Shown here: positions 32,020 through 44,136 of the stretch, one piece after another
Position numbering within the stretch: the first letter of the stretch is position 1
Layout: every line of letters begins with the position of its first letter
Source of the DNA: Macrothele yani
Lineage: Eukaryota; Arthropoda; Arachnida; Araneae; Macrothelidae
DNA: 64,000 nt
NCBI GenBank assembly: GCA_039090855.1
Contig: CM077010.1
Coordinates: 45,898,905 to 45,962,904 of the forward strand
Reading direction: 5' to 3'
Made by a program: the position numbers and the translations under genes
The notes under the pieces: model-generated
Database searches by the model: none
What the model was told of the DNA's origin: nothing
Seen by the model: only the letters and a program-made list of their open reading frames with translations

Positions 32020-32470
32020 TACCATAACCGAAACAAATACAACAGTAGTAACATATGGTGTTGTCATAAGAAATCTAGCATTTTAGCAGCCCCATAGAAA
32101 CCTTGGAACTGCTTCGAAAAAAGCGATACTATAAGCACCTACCTTTTTTTCTACAAAAGACTTGTTAAAAAAACACAGGTAGGGTGAGTTCTAATTCAGC
32201 TTTCAGTTTGGAATGTAGGACTACGACTTGCAGATCTGAGAGTAGAAATGAGCTAGTAGAGAATGCTTTCAAAGCGTTTATTTTATTTTTTATAGCTAGC
32301 ACAGGTTTATATGAAAAGTGGCTGACATAATTTTTACAAATAATGCGGGATACATTGAGAACATAAAGCAGATCGATACACGAATTACCCAACGTGGTTC
32401 TCTGTGCTCTTACATCCCTCATCGCTTGCCTCTCGTTCTGATTTTCTCCATTTTCGCTTGCGCTCATTTT
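32020..32470. other. Mostly unassigned; short box-repeat end at about 32115-32165
   Basis: TATAAGCACCTACC followed by TTTTTTTCTACAAAAGACTT (about 32131-32164) resembles the right end of box-repeat copy 2 (ATAAGCACGATC, TTTTTCTACAAAGGAC). It is probably a fragment of that family. Nothing else is nameable. Confidence 0.4.
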
Positions 32471-32805
32471 GCGAATTGTCAAAAATGTTAACCCATTCAC
32501 ACCAAAACAATTTTTTTAAGAATTTAGTTTAAACCACTGCGATATGTTTTTTATATATTTGAATAGATATCGTCGATAACTTTTAAAACGGTACCACGCA
32601 CAGTCGTTTTGCACTCACGGTTGTCCAGATAAACTGCGATATTGTCAAAAGTGTTCACCGGTTCATAAGAAAACAATTTTTTTAAATGTTCAGTTAAAAC
32701 CACTGCGAAATGTTCTTCCTATATTTGAACACATCTCGTCGAGAGCTTTAAAACAATACCACGCACAGTCTCTTTGCGCTCACGATTGCCGAGATCGACT
32801 GAGTC
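32471..32805. repeat. Two-copy tandem repeat, ~166 bp period
   Basis: Two diverged copies (32471-32636 and 32637-32805) share AACAATTTTTTTAA (starts 32507 and 32673), CCACTGCGA, ATATTTGAA and CACGCACAGTC in the same order and spacing. The copies differ at many positions, so the duplication is old. There is no reading frame. Confidence 0.75.
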
Positions 32806-32846
32806 AAACGCGGCGGCACACCCAGAAACATTGCATCACCTCCCAC

Positions 32847-32906
32847 GCGCACAGGGAGGGAAGGGAGCATCGCGCGCACAGAGAGGGAAGGGAGCATCGC
32901 GCGCGC
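32847..32906. repeat. GC-rich 27-bp tandem pair
   Basis: Two adjacent near-identical copies of a purine-rich unit share GAGGGAAGGGAGCATCGCGC. The region is distinctly GC-rich within AT-rich surroundings. The short frame across it is repetitive and not credible as a gene. Confidence 0.7.
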
Positions 32907-33178
32907 GTTGTATTGTTCAGTACCCTAATTGCACTCCACGCTGTGTACGAATATGCTAACACTATTAGTGTGCGGCACGTATTTTTCACGCTACAGTTGT
33001 TTCAATTGGGACCTATTTTTGTCACATGCTGTCGGCCGTAAGTCGCCCCATACTATCCACGGAGTTAGACGTAGTCCAACATCAAAAGAGAAAGCCAGTG
33101 TAAATCATAGTCAGCAAACTGGACGTTCCATTTCCACAAGAGACGACGTTAGCGCGTGAGGTCTTGTTGCCAACTGGT

Positions 33179-33482
33179 GAATTCCAAAAAGTCTACAGGA
33201 AGGTGAATTCCAAAAAGGCCAATGTGAATTCCAAAAAGTCAAAACTCTAAATTGACTTTGAATTCCAAAAGTCAGTGAATAGTAGTTGTTGAATTCCAAA
33301 AAGTCAAAAGTCTACAGAATTCCAAAGGTAGTTGTTGTTGAATTCCAAAAATCAGTGAATTCCAAAAAGTCAAAAGTCTACAGTGAATTCCAAAAACTCA
33401 ATGAAGGTAAATTCCAAAAAGTCAATGTGGTGAATTCCAAAAGTCTACAATGTGGTAAATTTCAAAAAGTCTACAGGAAGGT
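33179..33482. repeat. Irregular minisatellite with core GAATTCCAAAAAGTC
   Basis: Twelve copies of the 15-base core (some with one or two changes) occur in about 300 bp, separated by 5 to ~30 bases drawn from a small set of fillers such as AAAAGTCTACAG, AGGAAGGTG and AATGTGGTG. A frame reads through the right half (33286-33684) with repeated FQK/NSKKSKV peptides. It starts and ends arbitrarily, and I do not call it a gene. Confidence 0.8.
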
Positions 33483-33657
33483 GGCAGAGAAGTATCAAAT
33501 GCACCAGAAACCTGTGCATCAAATTCTGAAACCACACATGGTACGGCCAATTGTTACGCACTTGGCTTCAGCCGATTTTTACCAGCTCAAGACGTCCTTT
33601 ATAAACGGCATCGAAAGGAGCCTCATTATGGAAAAAGAAAGCAAGTTAAATAATAAT

Positions 33658-33867
33658 CGCCGTCCTGGTGACGCAGTGGTCTAAGCGATGGCTACTGACC
33701 ATTAGTCACAGATGGGTCCAGGTTCGAATCCCATGAGGCATGGATGTTTGTTTCTCTTACGGCACTGGCTCTGTCCCTTGCATGGAGTCAGTAGCCTTAA
33801 ATTAGTAATGGGAGACTCCTTATTACCCATTGAGTTGCTCACGGTGGTCGTTAAAATCTCGATAAAA
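33658..33867 (+). repeat. tRNA-derived SINE, family 1, copy 5 (diverged)
   Basis: The head has CGCAGTGGTCTAAGCGATGG and B box GGTTCGAATCC; the family body follows with many changes (for example TTATTACCCATTGAGTTGCT). No clean target duplication is visible and the A tail is decayed. With the copy at 4306 it is one of the oldest of the family here. Confidence 0.85.
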
Positions 33868-35217
33868 AACAGAAGATTCGTCTGGATTCATTTTCAACGT
33901 ATCTTTCCAAAACCAGGCGAATCTATGGCATGACTCGTATGTATATCTTAAAATCAATATACACATTTTCGATCTCGCACCTCATAGCTCAAATGAAACG
34001 TTACTGGCAATACTACTCTGAAAGTAACGCACGACGCACTTTGGACTAAATGCACGACACAGTTAAGACCTGTATTCAAGAACGAGGAAATCATATCCCC
34101 CATGTGGGTTTAAATATGCAAATACTTTTCATTTATATCTCAAATTCAACCCATGGAATCCCTGTAATCTAACATGCCGGGTAATTCGACGTGTCTTTAG
34201 TTTTACTCTCAAGTCTTCACACAGTTAAAAATGGCACAAAAATTAAAAACTAGTAAGATATTCGAAAAACGTCACGAGCCGCAATGAAGCAGAACGAAAA
34301 ATTGCGCTTATTTAACCTTAAAATATAAATATATTAATATCACTAGATTATGACTTACTGCTGTCTTGAAACTGACAGAACACTCCTGAGACGAAAGAAC
34401 TATACACCTCGAACTCACAGAATACTATTACGCAGATGCAATGTAGATACGCAGCAGCGCAGAAGTTTAAAATGACGCTTCAGTTACGGTTAAATTCTAA
34501 ATGTAATCCGCTGTGGTTAAAGTGAATTTAGACAGTATGCACTGCATTGATACGCAAGTGTAGTATGGGTTACTACCCTTACTTCTAAAGAGAGTAGGAC
34601 TAAAGATGTATTTACTTTACAAAAGCATTTTTAATTAGACAAGCAGAAGAGAAACGAAGATTTAAAAGGCTTAAGACTACCTTAATTACGCGAAATGCTT
34701 TAGTTAGCACGCAGATGGATACACAAGAACCATTTGTGACGACTAAAAGACACAGACGTTTTCTTTGGCCACATGCTCACTGATACAGCGAGAGCCCAGA
34801 TGATAAATTTAAGAATCTCAATTTTTACGTCACACAGACAAAGGTTTCGCAGTCAACCCGCAGATTCCGGTGAAACATTTCTTCTTTAAAGAATTTAATC
34901 AGTCCTAGGATGCGTTGCATCATGTGAAAAATTATTTTACTGAACATATGCATGTATTAACCATGACAGACATATATTTGGAGATTTTGATGTCGAAATT
35001 ATAACAAACAAACTTGTCACCTACGAATTTTCGTTTCGGTGTATTTTCAGCATAAACTTTTGCAGGCTTGTAGAAGAAGATTTGTATAAGATAGGCATAA
35101 GAATGAATGAACAATGGAATAAAAAATTTAGTGGCGTGAAGCAAAATTATTTACAAGCAAGAATTTTTTCCCACTGAAACTTTTGCAAGCATATATGCCA
35201 TTACCGAGCAGTTAATA
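33868..35217. other. Unassigned AT-rich stretch
   Basis: There is no frame with a domain and no nameable repeat in about 1.35 kb. Confidence 0.5.
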
Positions 35218-35285
35218 TACACTATATTGACAAAAGTCACAGAACACCTAGAAGAGAAACACAACATATCATTTATTGACATACA

Positions 35286-36540
35286 TTAGTACGGTGTCGG
35301 CCCACCTTTGGCTTTCATCATGCAAGCACTGACCCTTCGAGAAATGCTTTCGACAAAGGTTTGGAACACAGCGATATGCATGCGCTTCCATTCAGTACAT
35401 AATGCTGCCGCCAATTGCTGCTTAGTAGTAAGCTTTGGTTACAAACTTCTTAAGCGGCGCTCTATTTCATCACATATGTGCGCTATGGGATTAAGATCAG
35501 GAATCTGTGCTGGCCAGTCCACACACGATACGGAATTATCGTCAAACCATGCTGTTATAGTCCTTGCTCTATGGCTCGGTGCATTATCCTGCTGGTATCA
35601 ACAAAGCTCGGTTCCATAGCATAGCCACAGAGTTTGTAGTGCATAATTGCCCAGAATATCGAGGTAGAAGTGCTGGTTAGCAGGTTTGTCCACGATAACC
35701 AATGGGCAGGGACGATGCCACGAAAAACACCCCCACACGAGTTTTCTGCCAGCTCCAAACTTGACCGTAGGAACAACTACACTGTTATAAATAGCGGTAC
35801 CCCGGCTGCCGCCATACCCAACAACGGCCATCAGACTGATGGATCGTTTTTCTGGATTCATCAGTCCATAGGATCCGTTTCCATCGATCTACCGTCCACG
35901 ATAAATGTCCACGATAATGACCAGTAGCATTACGAGTGCAGATGAAAAGCTTATGAGCAGCCGCACGACCACGGTAACCCATGAAATGTAGTTCTCTGCG
36001 AATGGTGCATGTACATACCGAGGTTCCAGTATTATTACTCACCTGTACAATGAGGTATTGTGCAGAACTTCGTCGATTAGGTGTAACGACTCTCCCGAGG
36101 CTTGAGGCTTGGACGTCCTCTATCACTGATTTTCTTTGGTCTACCGGTACGTTTTGCTAATTCAGACACGCCATGTGTCTTCCACTTATTCAGTACATAC
36201 AAAACAGTTGGCCGCCCCGGTGGCGCAGTGGTCTAAGTGATGGCTTCTGATCATTCGTCCGAAAGGGGTCCGGGTTCGAATCCCGGTGTGGCATGGATGT
36301 TGTATTTGTCTTACGACACTGGCTCTCTCCCTTCCCTGGAATTAGCGACCCTAAATTAGAGACGGGCGACTGCTTATAACCCATTGAGTTGCTCACGGTG
36401 GTCGTTAAACCTCCAATAAAAAAAACAGTTGACTTGGGTATGTTTAAACACTTCTCGGTTTCTGTTATGGACAACCCACTAATATAACATCTAACAATCT
36501 TTCCTTTCTCAAAGACAGTTCTCTCTGGCCGCGATATTTT
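35286..36540 (-). pseudogene. Tc1-like transposase (family A), frameshifted, SINE-interrupted
   Basis: The N-terminal part ends at KCLNIPKSTVF, where the SINE enters (36421). After it come VSNNTGTSVCTCTIRRELHF, then MGYRGRAAAHKLFICTRNA and WKRILWTDESRKTIHQSDGR (first catalytic Asp) in the frame 35785-36126. KFGAGRKLVWGCFSWHRPCP follows in another frame (35598-35861). Remnants of the second Asp region lie around 35590. The C terminus reads AKGGPTPY (stop at 35286-35288). Several indels inactivate it. Confidence 0.8.
36211..36421 (+). repeat. tRNA-derived SINE, family 1, copy 6 (full length)
   Basis: It starts GCCGCCCCGGTGGCGCAGTG with intact A and B boxes and ends in a short A tail. A perfect 10-bp duplication AAAACAGTTG flanks it (36201-36210 and 36422-36431). 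It is inserted in the transposase N-terminal region of a family A Tc1 element. Confidence 0.93.
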
Positions 36541-36699
36541 GATTCAACCTCACAGTGCGATATAATCGCGGTCAACTGTAGGCTTGTTTTCATGCCGTTT
36601 GCAGCTATACCGCGCATCTTAACACAGCGGATCCGTTCATTCACTTTTGAAAGGGTGTACGGTGACCTTTGTCAATATACTGTATTTGCAACCTTAGAG

Positions 36700-37867
36700 T
36701 ACAGTTTTCCTGCAGCAAGCGAATTCCGTTTTACACAGTATGCAAATTTTTAAGTGACGTTGCCATCGTATAAACGCTTCGACGCAAAATACGATTTTTA
36801 TCAGTTGCAAGGTGTAATCTCGTGAGTCTGTTTGCACAACCGCTAGTACGATTATGGCAAGCCGCAGTGAATTATCGGAGTTTGACCGAGGCATGGTAGA
36901 GGGGCCAGACGGATGAGACATTCAATTCCCGAAGCTGTGCGAACATTCATCATTCCTCGATCCACGGGGTCACGTGTGTTCCAAGAATACCTCATGGAAG
37001 GCATTACCACGCACCGTGGACAGCACACTGGCCGATCATGGGTACTGAATGACCACGACCAGCGGCGTTTCACCAGGATTGTCCATGCTAACAGACAAGC
37101 GACATCCATCAAGTCAGTGCGGCAAAATTTAGCATCCATGGGGCATGGGAGCAGAAGACCCGTTGCTGCTCCCATACCCCATGGACGCTAAAATGGGCTC
37201 GTGAACACGCTAATTGGACCCTGGAAGACTAGCAACATATGGTGTGGTCCGATGAGTCACGCTACTAGTTGTTACGAGATGATGGCAGGGTTCGGGTGTG
37301 TCTCAGACCCATGAGGCCTTGGGCCCAAGCTGTCAACAAGGCATTGTGCGAGCTGGTGGTGGGTTCTTGCATGTAGGGGTGTCTTCACTTGGCAAGCTTT
37401 GGGTCTTATGGTCCTCGTAAACACGTTATTAACCAGTAATCGCTTTGTTGCTCTGCTGGGTTACCATTTGCAGCCCTTTGCGGACTTCGTGTACCAACGA
37501 TGGGATTTTCCAGGCAGACAATGCTCCATGTTATCTAGCCCAAGTTGTTCAAAGTTTGTTCGAGGAGTATTCTGGGAAGTTTGGATGGATGGTGTGGCCA
37601 ATACGTTCTCCCGACATGAACCCAATAGAGCACTTATGGGACGTGGTGGAAAGGTCCATTCGCACCCAAGATCATGCACCTAGAAATACCAGGAAACCGT
37701 GTACAGCTATTGAGACGGCATGGCTGAGCATCTCTCAAGAAGTCTTCCGACCACCTGTGGAATCGATGATACGTCGAGTTGCTGCATTTCTCCCGACTAG
37801 AGGAGGTCCACACGATACTAGGTACGATACTGATACTGTTCTATAGCTGTATTTTTAATCTTCAGTG
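36700..37867 (+). mobile_element. Tc1-like transposon, left end uncertain
   Basis: It is placed from its transposase content. The right end looks like a Tc1 terminus, TTTTTAATCTTCAGTG followed by TA (37868-37869). I could not find a convincing inverted partner on the left, so 36700 is approximate. Box-repeat sequence starts immediately to the right, so the element may have inserted into that array. Confidence 0.6.
36854..37846 (+). pseudogene. Tc1-like transposase, frameshifted
   Basis: The start MASRSELSEFDRGMVEG is at 36854, followed by an early stop. The next frame (36913-37191) has IPEAVRTFIIPRSTGSRVFQ (helix-turn-helix) and HANRQATSIKSVRQNLASM (second helix-turn-helix). The first-Asp region (about 37230) is present only as WCGPMSHATSCYEMMAG, without the Asp in a usable frame. 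The last frame (37445-37846) has IFQADNAPCYLAQVVQSLF (second Asp) and SPDMNPIEHLWDVVERSI (catalytic Glu). It is inactive. Confidence 0.85.
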
Positions 37868-37869
37868 TA

Positions 37870-39147
37870 AAATGTCTGAGACAACAGAAATCTTTGTAAC
37901 GCAAAAAGAATTATAGTTCCCTGGAGGAAGAATTTTGAAGAACTGAAAAAAAATATTCTAGATGTATTCTTCATAGCAGAGATAGGGAGACAAATGTTTT
38001 GACGTTTACGCCTTCTAGCGGTTTACCATTAGCTATTTAAAAAGGATAATACTAGGTCTTTACTATAGAAATGACACACAATAAAACAATAAAATTAAAA
38101 AAATATTTTTAGACGTCTAGATATGGTTGCAAACACAAATGTACACTAGCAGCACCTAGTGCGCAAACAATGAACTACAAATATCTACAAGTGCAAGTAA
38201 ACTCTTCCGCAAGGACATGGCATAAAGTGTCAAAAGAATCTTAAATCGGAAATTTAAAATCAGAGGTATCGAGCAAACGAATCTAAATATTTGCGCCTCC
38301 TAGCGGGGATATTCTGTATTATTTTGGACAAGGAATGCTCATAAAATATTTCGTTATTAGTATCTGCCAGCAGAAAGATTTTCTTAATGAGCTGTTTAGA
38401 CGTGCAAATATGAAATGAACGGAAAGGTGAACAAATGCTTTCTAGAGGCGAAGTTGTGCGATAAAAATAATTTTGAATTATGAGAAAGACATTCAACACA
38501 ACAAACTATGTCCGATAAAGGAAGAGTTTCTCAAAATGGACTGTTGGAAGCAGAGAAATAAAGTAAAATAAGATATATATTCACGCCCCATGGCGAAAAA
38601 ATTGTGCCTCATTTAAAGCATAAGATATACCCAGAACGTTTTCCATGATAAGCGGTATCTGAGTGCAAAGGAATCTTTCAATTGAGTTTTGAGAAAGCAG
38701 CGCCCCTAGTGGCAAAAACATTCTTTGCCAAAAACTAGAAATGGTATGTAAAGCATTTTGCAACCGGAACTCTATCGACGCAAAAAAGTATTTTTAAAAA
38801 GTGGGCTTTTAGAAACAGAAATATCCAGGAAAATCATAATTTGCCTTTACGTCCCCTAGTGCAAAACTGCATTACATGAAAAATAAACTGTACCCAAAAT
38901 AGTCTCCGTTATAAAGGGTATCGACAGAAAGAATTTTTTCAATCGGATCTGTAGAAACAATTATGTGTAATAACATTTATTTTGAATTCAATACGCCCTC
39001 TAGCGGCAAAGTTATGCATCGTAAAAAATCAGAAAGGAAGAATCTTCGTTTTCATATTTCAAGCTTTCGAATACGAAAGGAATTTTTCAAATAGAAAAAA
39101 ATATTTGCAGAGATATAGTGTCCGCAGACCAGTTGATGGACAGACAA
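37870..39147 (+). repeat. Dispersed box-repeat copy 4
   Basis: Boxes of the form ACGCCCTCTAGCGGCAAA recur near 38008, 38150, 38296, 38441, 38583, 38700, 38849 and 38989, mostly 140-149 bp apart, in the orientation opposite to copy 3. The opening CCTGGAGGAAGAATTTTGAA (about 37920) matches copy 1 near 1575. The right end GAGATATAGTGTCCGCAGAC (about 39108) is the family's right end, slightly shortened where Tc1 sequence begins. Confidence 0.8.
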
Positions 39148-39540
39148 AGGGTACTTCGCGAAGGGGTGCGTGATTGGTTCCAGGAACACAGCAGCGAAGT
39201 CTCCGTTCTCCCTTGGCCAGCGAAATCACCCGATTTTAGTCCCATAGAGCACCTTTGGGGCTATTTTGATCGACACGTTTGACGTGCCGACCCACAGCCA
39301 CATCATCCGTAATCTGCTGCAGTCCTAATGGGCACGTGTGCCTAGGGCAACTTTCCAGGTCATCATTGTGTCCATGCCAAGCCGTCTCGCCGCTATCATC
39401 CGGGTTAAGGGTGGTTACGAGGGAGTGTCTAAAAGTTCGTGCAATCACCAAGAAATAAACAAGCTAAAAAAAAACATTTATTCAGATACTTGGGCCTTCT
39501 CTACATAGGCACCACCCAGTGACACATATTTCTCCCACCT

Positions 39541-40464
39541 TCACTTGACCTTTATTCCCTCAGTGTATAACACCTCAAAAATGACGTAATCGGTGTCATC
39601 AAATCGCCTCCCACGTAGTGGACGTTTCCTCTCTGAGAACAAAAAGAAGTTACTTTGTGCCATATCAGGAGAACATGGCGGACGAGGCAATCTATTGTAT
39701 TTAAGACGACTCGCGGTGACGATGGTGTTGACTACTGAATGAGCTGGTGCGTTATCGTGCAACAAATGGACCCCTTTTCTGATCATTCCGTGTCGTTTGC
39801 TTTCAATTTGCTCTCTTAATTTGGTCAGTAGGTTGCAATAGCAGTCAGAGGTAATTATTTGACCCTTCTGAAAGTAGTCTGCTAATATAATACCACGTTT
39901 ATCCCAGAAAATAGAGAGCATCACTTTGGCGACAGACTTTTGCACTTTTACCTTTGGGGGGGGGGATGTTTCCATTGCTTGCTCATTTCTTTGGTTACTG
40001 GATCATAGAGGTATAACCAACACTCATCCATAATAATCAAATGGTCAAAAAAAGTCTTCGGAATTCGCGTTACAAAGATCCAACATTTTTTGTCCGGATT
40101 GTGCCCGAGCTTCCTTTTGGAGTGGGATGAGAAGTCTAGGTACCCATCGCGCTGAGACCTTAGACATGTTCAATTGGTCATGTATGATTATCCACACTGA
40201 CCCATAGCTTAGATGAACTTCTTGACAAAGCATTTCAATGTTTGTACGCCTATCTTTAAGGATTAACTTCTCCACTTTGGTCACAATTGTCTCGGCATCT
40301 GTCAAAGATGGCCGTCGGGACCTTGGTTCGTCAAAAATGGTCATATGACCACTTTGAAAATGTATTTTCCACTTTGCGACAGTCTCGTATGCTGGACACT
40401 TATTTCCATATATATTTAACATTTCTGACTTTCCTTGGAGATGAAGTATGGGTTCCATATACAT
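39541..40464 (-). pseudogene. mariner transposase, inactivated
   Basis: The N-terminal part (40045-40464) includes AYETVAKWKIHFQSG and NIEMLCQEVHLSYGSVWIII, both DNA-binding helix-turn-helix regions, and ARWVPRLLIPLQKEAR. A frameshift in a run of seven T on the + strand (about 40050) ends it at DFF. The second part (39541-39975 and the preceding codons) has IIMDECWLYLYDP (first catalytic Asp), VMLSIFWDKRGII and LLHDNAPAH (second Asp). The third motif reads SPDMAQSNFFLF where the family has an Asp before the aromatic pair, so the third catalytic residue is Asn. It is doubly disabled. Confidence 0.88.
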
Positions 40465-40686
40465 TTAACAGCTGACTTTCCTTGGAGATGAAAGAATTGA
40501 TCACACTGCAAAATTTCACTTTCTCCATGATCATGGACTTTTCGATTCCTGGAAAAAAAGAGGGGGGGGTTGCCAAATATTATTTATATTGTGCAATAAA
40601 CTGAATGTATATATAACAAAATAAAACAAAAATGGTTTCCGTAGCTTCAATAATTTTGGGTTTTGCACGAACGTTTTGATACCCCC

Positions 40687-40965
40687 TGTAACATCACAGA
40701 CACTCGATCACAACAAAAACATTTATTACTTTACACAAAAACATAAATTGGAATACACTTCGCGTTACAAACTGAACTTGTTGTCTTAGCCAAAGTTCGC
40801 CATGTCCTCCTCCTTCGATATCTCTCTCGCAACTCTCCTCATCACTCACCACACGCTCAAGTCATTAAATGTCAATGTATCCTTCCGCGCTTTTGTGCGT
40901 GGAAGTCGTACTTTACAACCCAATGTATCCTTCCGCGCTTTTGTGCGTGGAAATCGTACTTTACA
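40687..40965 (-). repeat. 3' LTR
   Basis: It is 279 bp, bounded by TG and CA. It differs from the other LTR by one missing base (CAACAAAAAC against CAACACAAAAC) and one substitution near 40952. It contains a 48-bp tandem duplication (40873-40920 and 40921-40965). The purine-rich tract GAGTGAGGAGGGG lies directly upstream in the sense direction (40966-40980) and fits the polypurine tract that primes plus-strand synthesis. Confidence 0.93.
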
Positions 40966-41193
40966 ACCCCTCCTCACTCCAGAGGAACTTTTTCCAGTGG
41001 TAAAAAGTTCTTGTCATTTTACAATACAATAGTCATAGTTCACATAATGAGTCATAATCCATTTACAAAGAGAAATATATGAGTTAATTTAACAATCATC
41101 TTTACGTGTTTTCCAACAATTTCTATGTAGTATATATCACAACCAAAAAAAAAAAAAAAAAAAAATGTTTTCGCTAGCAGACACATAGCATGA

Positions 41194-44136
41194 TCAAGGT
41201 GGATCATCTAAAGTTAGAACTCTGCTCAGTCCATCTGCATTTTTGTGCATTGTTCCCGATCGATGAATTATAACAAAATCATATGCTTGTAAATCAAGGG
41301 CCCATCTCATCAGACGAGCATTTGAACTTGCGTTGGTGCGTAACCAAACGAGAGGATTATGATCAGTTTGTATGAGGAATTTTTGACCATCCAGGTAGCA
41401 TTTCAGTTTCTGTACCGCAAATATAATGGCAGCACATTCTTTTTCACTGGTACTGTATGTCTTCTCTGCTGTCGAAAGTTTTCTGCTTAGATAGAGCACA
41501 GGATGTTCAGCGCCATCTTCTTGTTCTTGCGAGAGGACGACTCCCATTCCTTGATCTGAAGCATCAGTTTGTAGAATAAATCTACGTTCATAGTCAGAGG
41601 CATACAGAACAGGAAAACTAGATAAAGATTTTTTTAGTTCCACAAAAGCTTTCTCACATTGTCTGACCATATAATTTCCTCTTTACGATTTTTACCCTTC
41701 AAGATGTCTGTCAAGGGAGCTGCTATCGAAGAAAACATTGGAATATATCTGCTGTAATATCCCGCCAGGCCTAAGAAAGATCTTACTTGCGTCTTGTTCT
41801 TTGGCGTAGGAAAATTTTGTATGGCCTGAACCTTTCGTTCCGCTAGTTTTCGATATCCTTGTCCAACAATATGACCCAAATACAAGACGTGATCTTGAGA
41901 AAACTTACATTTGGAAGGTTTTATGGTCAAGGAAGCCCTCTGCAACCTCTGTAGCACTTCTTCAAGATGTATCAAATGATCCTCCCAGTTTTCGGAAAAA
42001 ATGGCAACATCATCTAGATATGGTACGGCAAACTCTTCGCAGCCTCTCAAAAGTTCCGACATCATTTTGCTAAAGAAATAAGGTGCGTTCTTAAGGCCAA
42101 ATGGCATCTTTAAGGGCCGATACGTTCCAAAAGTAGTCACAAACGCTGCCAATCGTTGAGCTCTAGCACTTAATGGAATTTGCCAGTACCCTTTTGTTAA
42201 ATCTAATACTGTAATATACTTCGCACCAGAAACCTTTTCGACTCTTTCTTCTATGTTGGGCAATGGATAGAACTGGGTCCTTGTCACTTCATTTAATCGC
42301 CTGTAGTCAATACATGGGCGTGGATCTCTTCCGGGTACTTCTACCAAAATCATGGGTGATGTATAGTCTGATTCACCAACTTCTATAATCTTGTACTGCA
42401 GCATTTTATCTATCTCGGCTTTAAGAATATTTATCTGCCTGGGCGACATTCTATAAGGCTTAACTCTTACAATAGCATTACTAGCTAGCTCGATATCATG
42501 TTCGACCAAATGAGTCTTTCCTGGAATATTAGAAAACATTTTCAAGTAATGACATAATAGTTTTTTCAGATCCTGAATTTGTTGGCCACTTAGGCGCTCT
42601 CGAAGTTTACTGTTCTCCTCGATATCAGAGAAGTTAAATATATTGGGATTTTTTTCAACTTGCGGAAATTTAATCTCTAAATCCATTTCACCATTTTCAC
42701 AACCGGGCAATAAGTTCACAAATTCTGGTCGTTTATGGTATGGTTTCAGCATGTTAATGTGATATACTTGATGCTTTACATTTTTACCTTCAAAGCTTAC
42801 TACATAATTAGTCTCAGAAATTTTTTTCTCAATTTTCCCTGGTCCTTTCCACTGTTCCGCTAACTTATTTGGCCTGCAGGTAACAAAAACCAATACCAAA
42901 TCTCCTTCTTGAAATTCACGTTTTACCGCATTTCTGTCATACCAATATTTTCTTTTCAATTGAGCCACTTCCATGTTTTTAATGGCAAGTTCTTGACATC
43001 TTTTCATCCTATATAATAACTCAAATACATATTCAGTGACATAGTTTTCTTCTTCAGGATGACCCATCCATTTTTAATACAATAGTGTCATTGGCGTCCT
43101 CAAATTTTTTCCATGCACCAATTCAGCAGGCGTAAACCCTTTGCTTTCATGTGTCACAGTTCTCAAAGCAAACAGCGCCGCCGGTAACTGTTTCTCCCAA
43201 TCCGGAGCAGACTCAAGACATAAAACTCTCAACATCCTTTTAATAGTTCGATGGAATCGTTCTACCGGATTACTTTGGGGATGATATACAGAACTATGAG
43301 TAACTTTTATTTCAAACCGCTCCAGAAATTCTAGTGTCAAAATGCTTACAAAACTGGCTCCTTGATCAGTTTGAATTTCTTTCGGAAATCCCATGCGGCT
43401 AAAAATGTGTAACAAAGCGTCAACTACCGACTTGGATCCTATGTCTGGTACTGGTACTGCATCTGGATATTTGGACGACAAACACATAGCTGTAATTATG
43501 TATCTATTTCCGCTTGAAGTCTCGGGCAAACCCCCAAAGGCATCAACGTTGATTTTTGTAAAAATTTCAGGAATAATTGGAACTATTTTTAAAGGTGCTT
43601 TTTTTGTCCCCAGCTTTTCCAGCACGTTGGCATGAATCACAAGATTTTACAACTTCTTCAATGTCTTTATAACAGTTAGGCCAATAAAAATACTTCGCTA
43701 GTCTGTCTTTGGTTTTTGTCACTCCTAAATTCCCCGAAGTTCCCTCATGACACATGTTTTTTATTTGTTCTCTATATTGTTCTGGAACAACAATAAAATC
43801 TTCCTCTTCGCCAATCTTGTTGATCTTCTTCTTCACCAACATCCCATTTCTTAGTACAGCATAACCATTTGCCTTTTTAAAATCTGTTTTCTCTATTTCT
43901 TTGAGAATTTTTTTCAATTCCAAACTTTGCCGTTGATCTTCCATGAAACTTTTAGAATCCATTTTTACCAACTCTAACATGGCTTTATCTTCATCATGCC
44001 TCAATGGCAGAATTTCTTCTTCTAATTCATCTGATTCTTCGGAACCCACAGCCTCTCCTTCAAGGGCTTGTTTTTCTTTCTTCCCTGAATCATTCTTTAC
44101 TGAATTTCTCTCTTCGTTGTTTCGTTTTTGTTTTTC
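41194..44136 (-). pseudogene. Pol of the LTR element: integrase, reverse transcriptase, RNase H (broken)
   Basis: The order on the sense strand is integrase zinc-binding region (43567-44049: CHEGTSGNLG, SCDSCQRAG, with one His of the family replaced by Asn), and integrase core (43074-43640: INVDAFGGL, QTDQGASFV, YHPQSNPVERFHRT, the D-D-E set). Integrase C terminus with YHINMLKPYHKRPEF then runs directly into RT (41634-43067: IDYRRLNE, LDLTKGYWQIPL, PYLDDVAIFS with the catalytic Asp pair). RNase H follows (41194-41670: LQTDASDQGMGVVLS, LIQTDHNPLVWL). Lesions are a one-base gain in an A7 run (about 43608), an in-frame TAA after TLLY (43074) where a Glu codon is likely, and a one-base loss between RT and RNase H (about 41665). 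Confidence 0.92.

Larger units (their letters stand above)
35220..36682 (-). mobile_element. Tc1-like transposon (family A), copy 2
   Basis: The ends CACTATATTGACAAAAGTCA (left) and, as complement, CAGTATATTGACAAAGGTCA (right) are flanked by TA at 35218-35219 and 36683-36684. It is 1463 bp including a SINE at 36211-36421, so about 1.24 kb without it. It is the same family as 3516-7821, with the end less mutated. Confidence 0.92.

Noticed and set aside
33179..33482. A CRISPR-like array
   Set aside because: The cores are only 15 bases with irregular spacing and repeated fillers, in a eukaryotic transposon-rich context.
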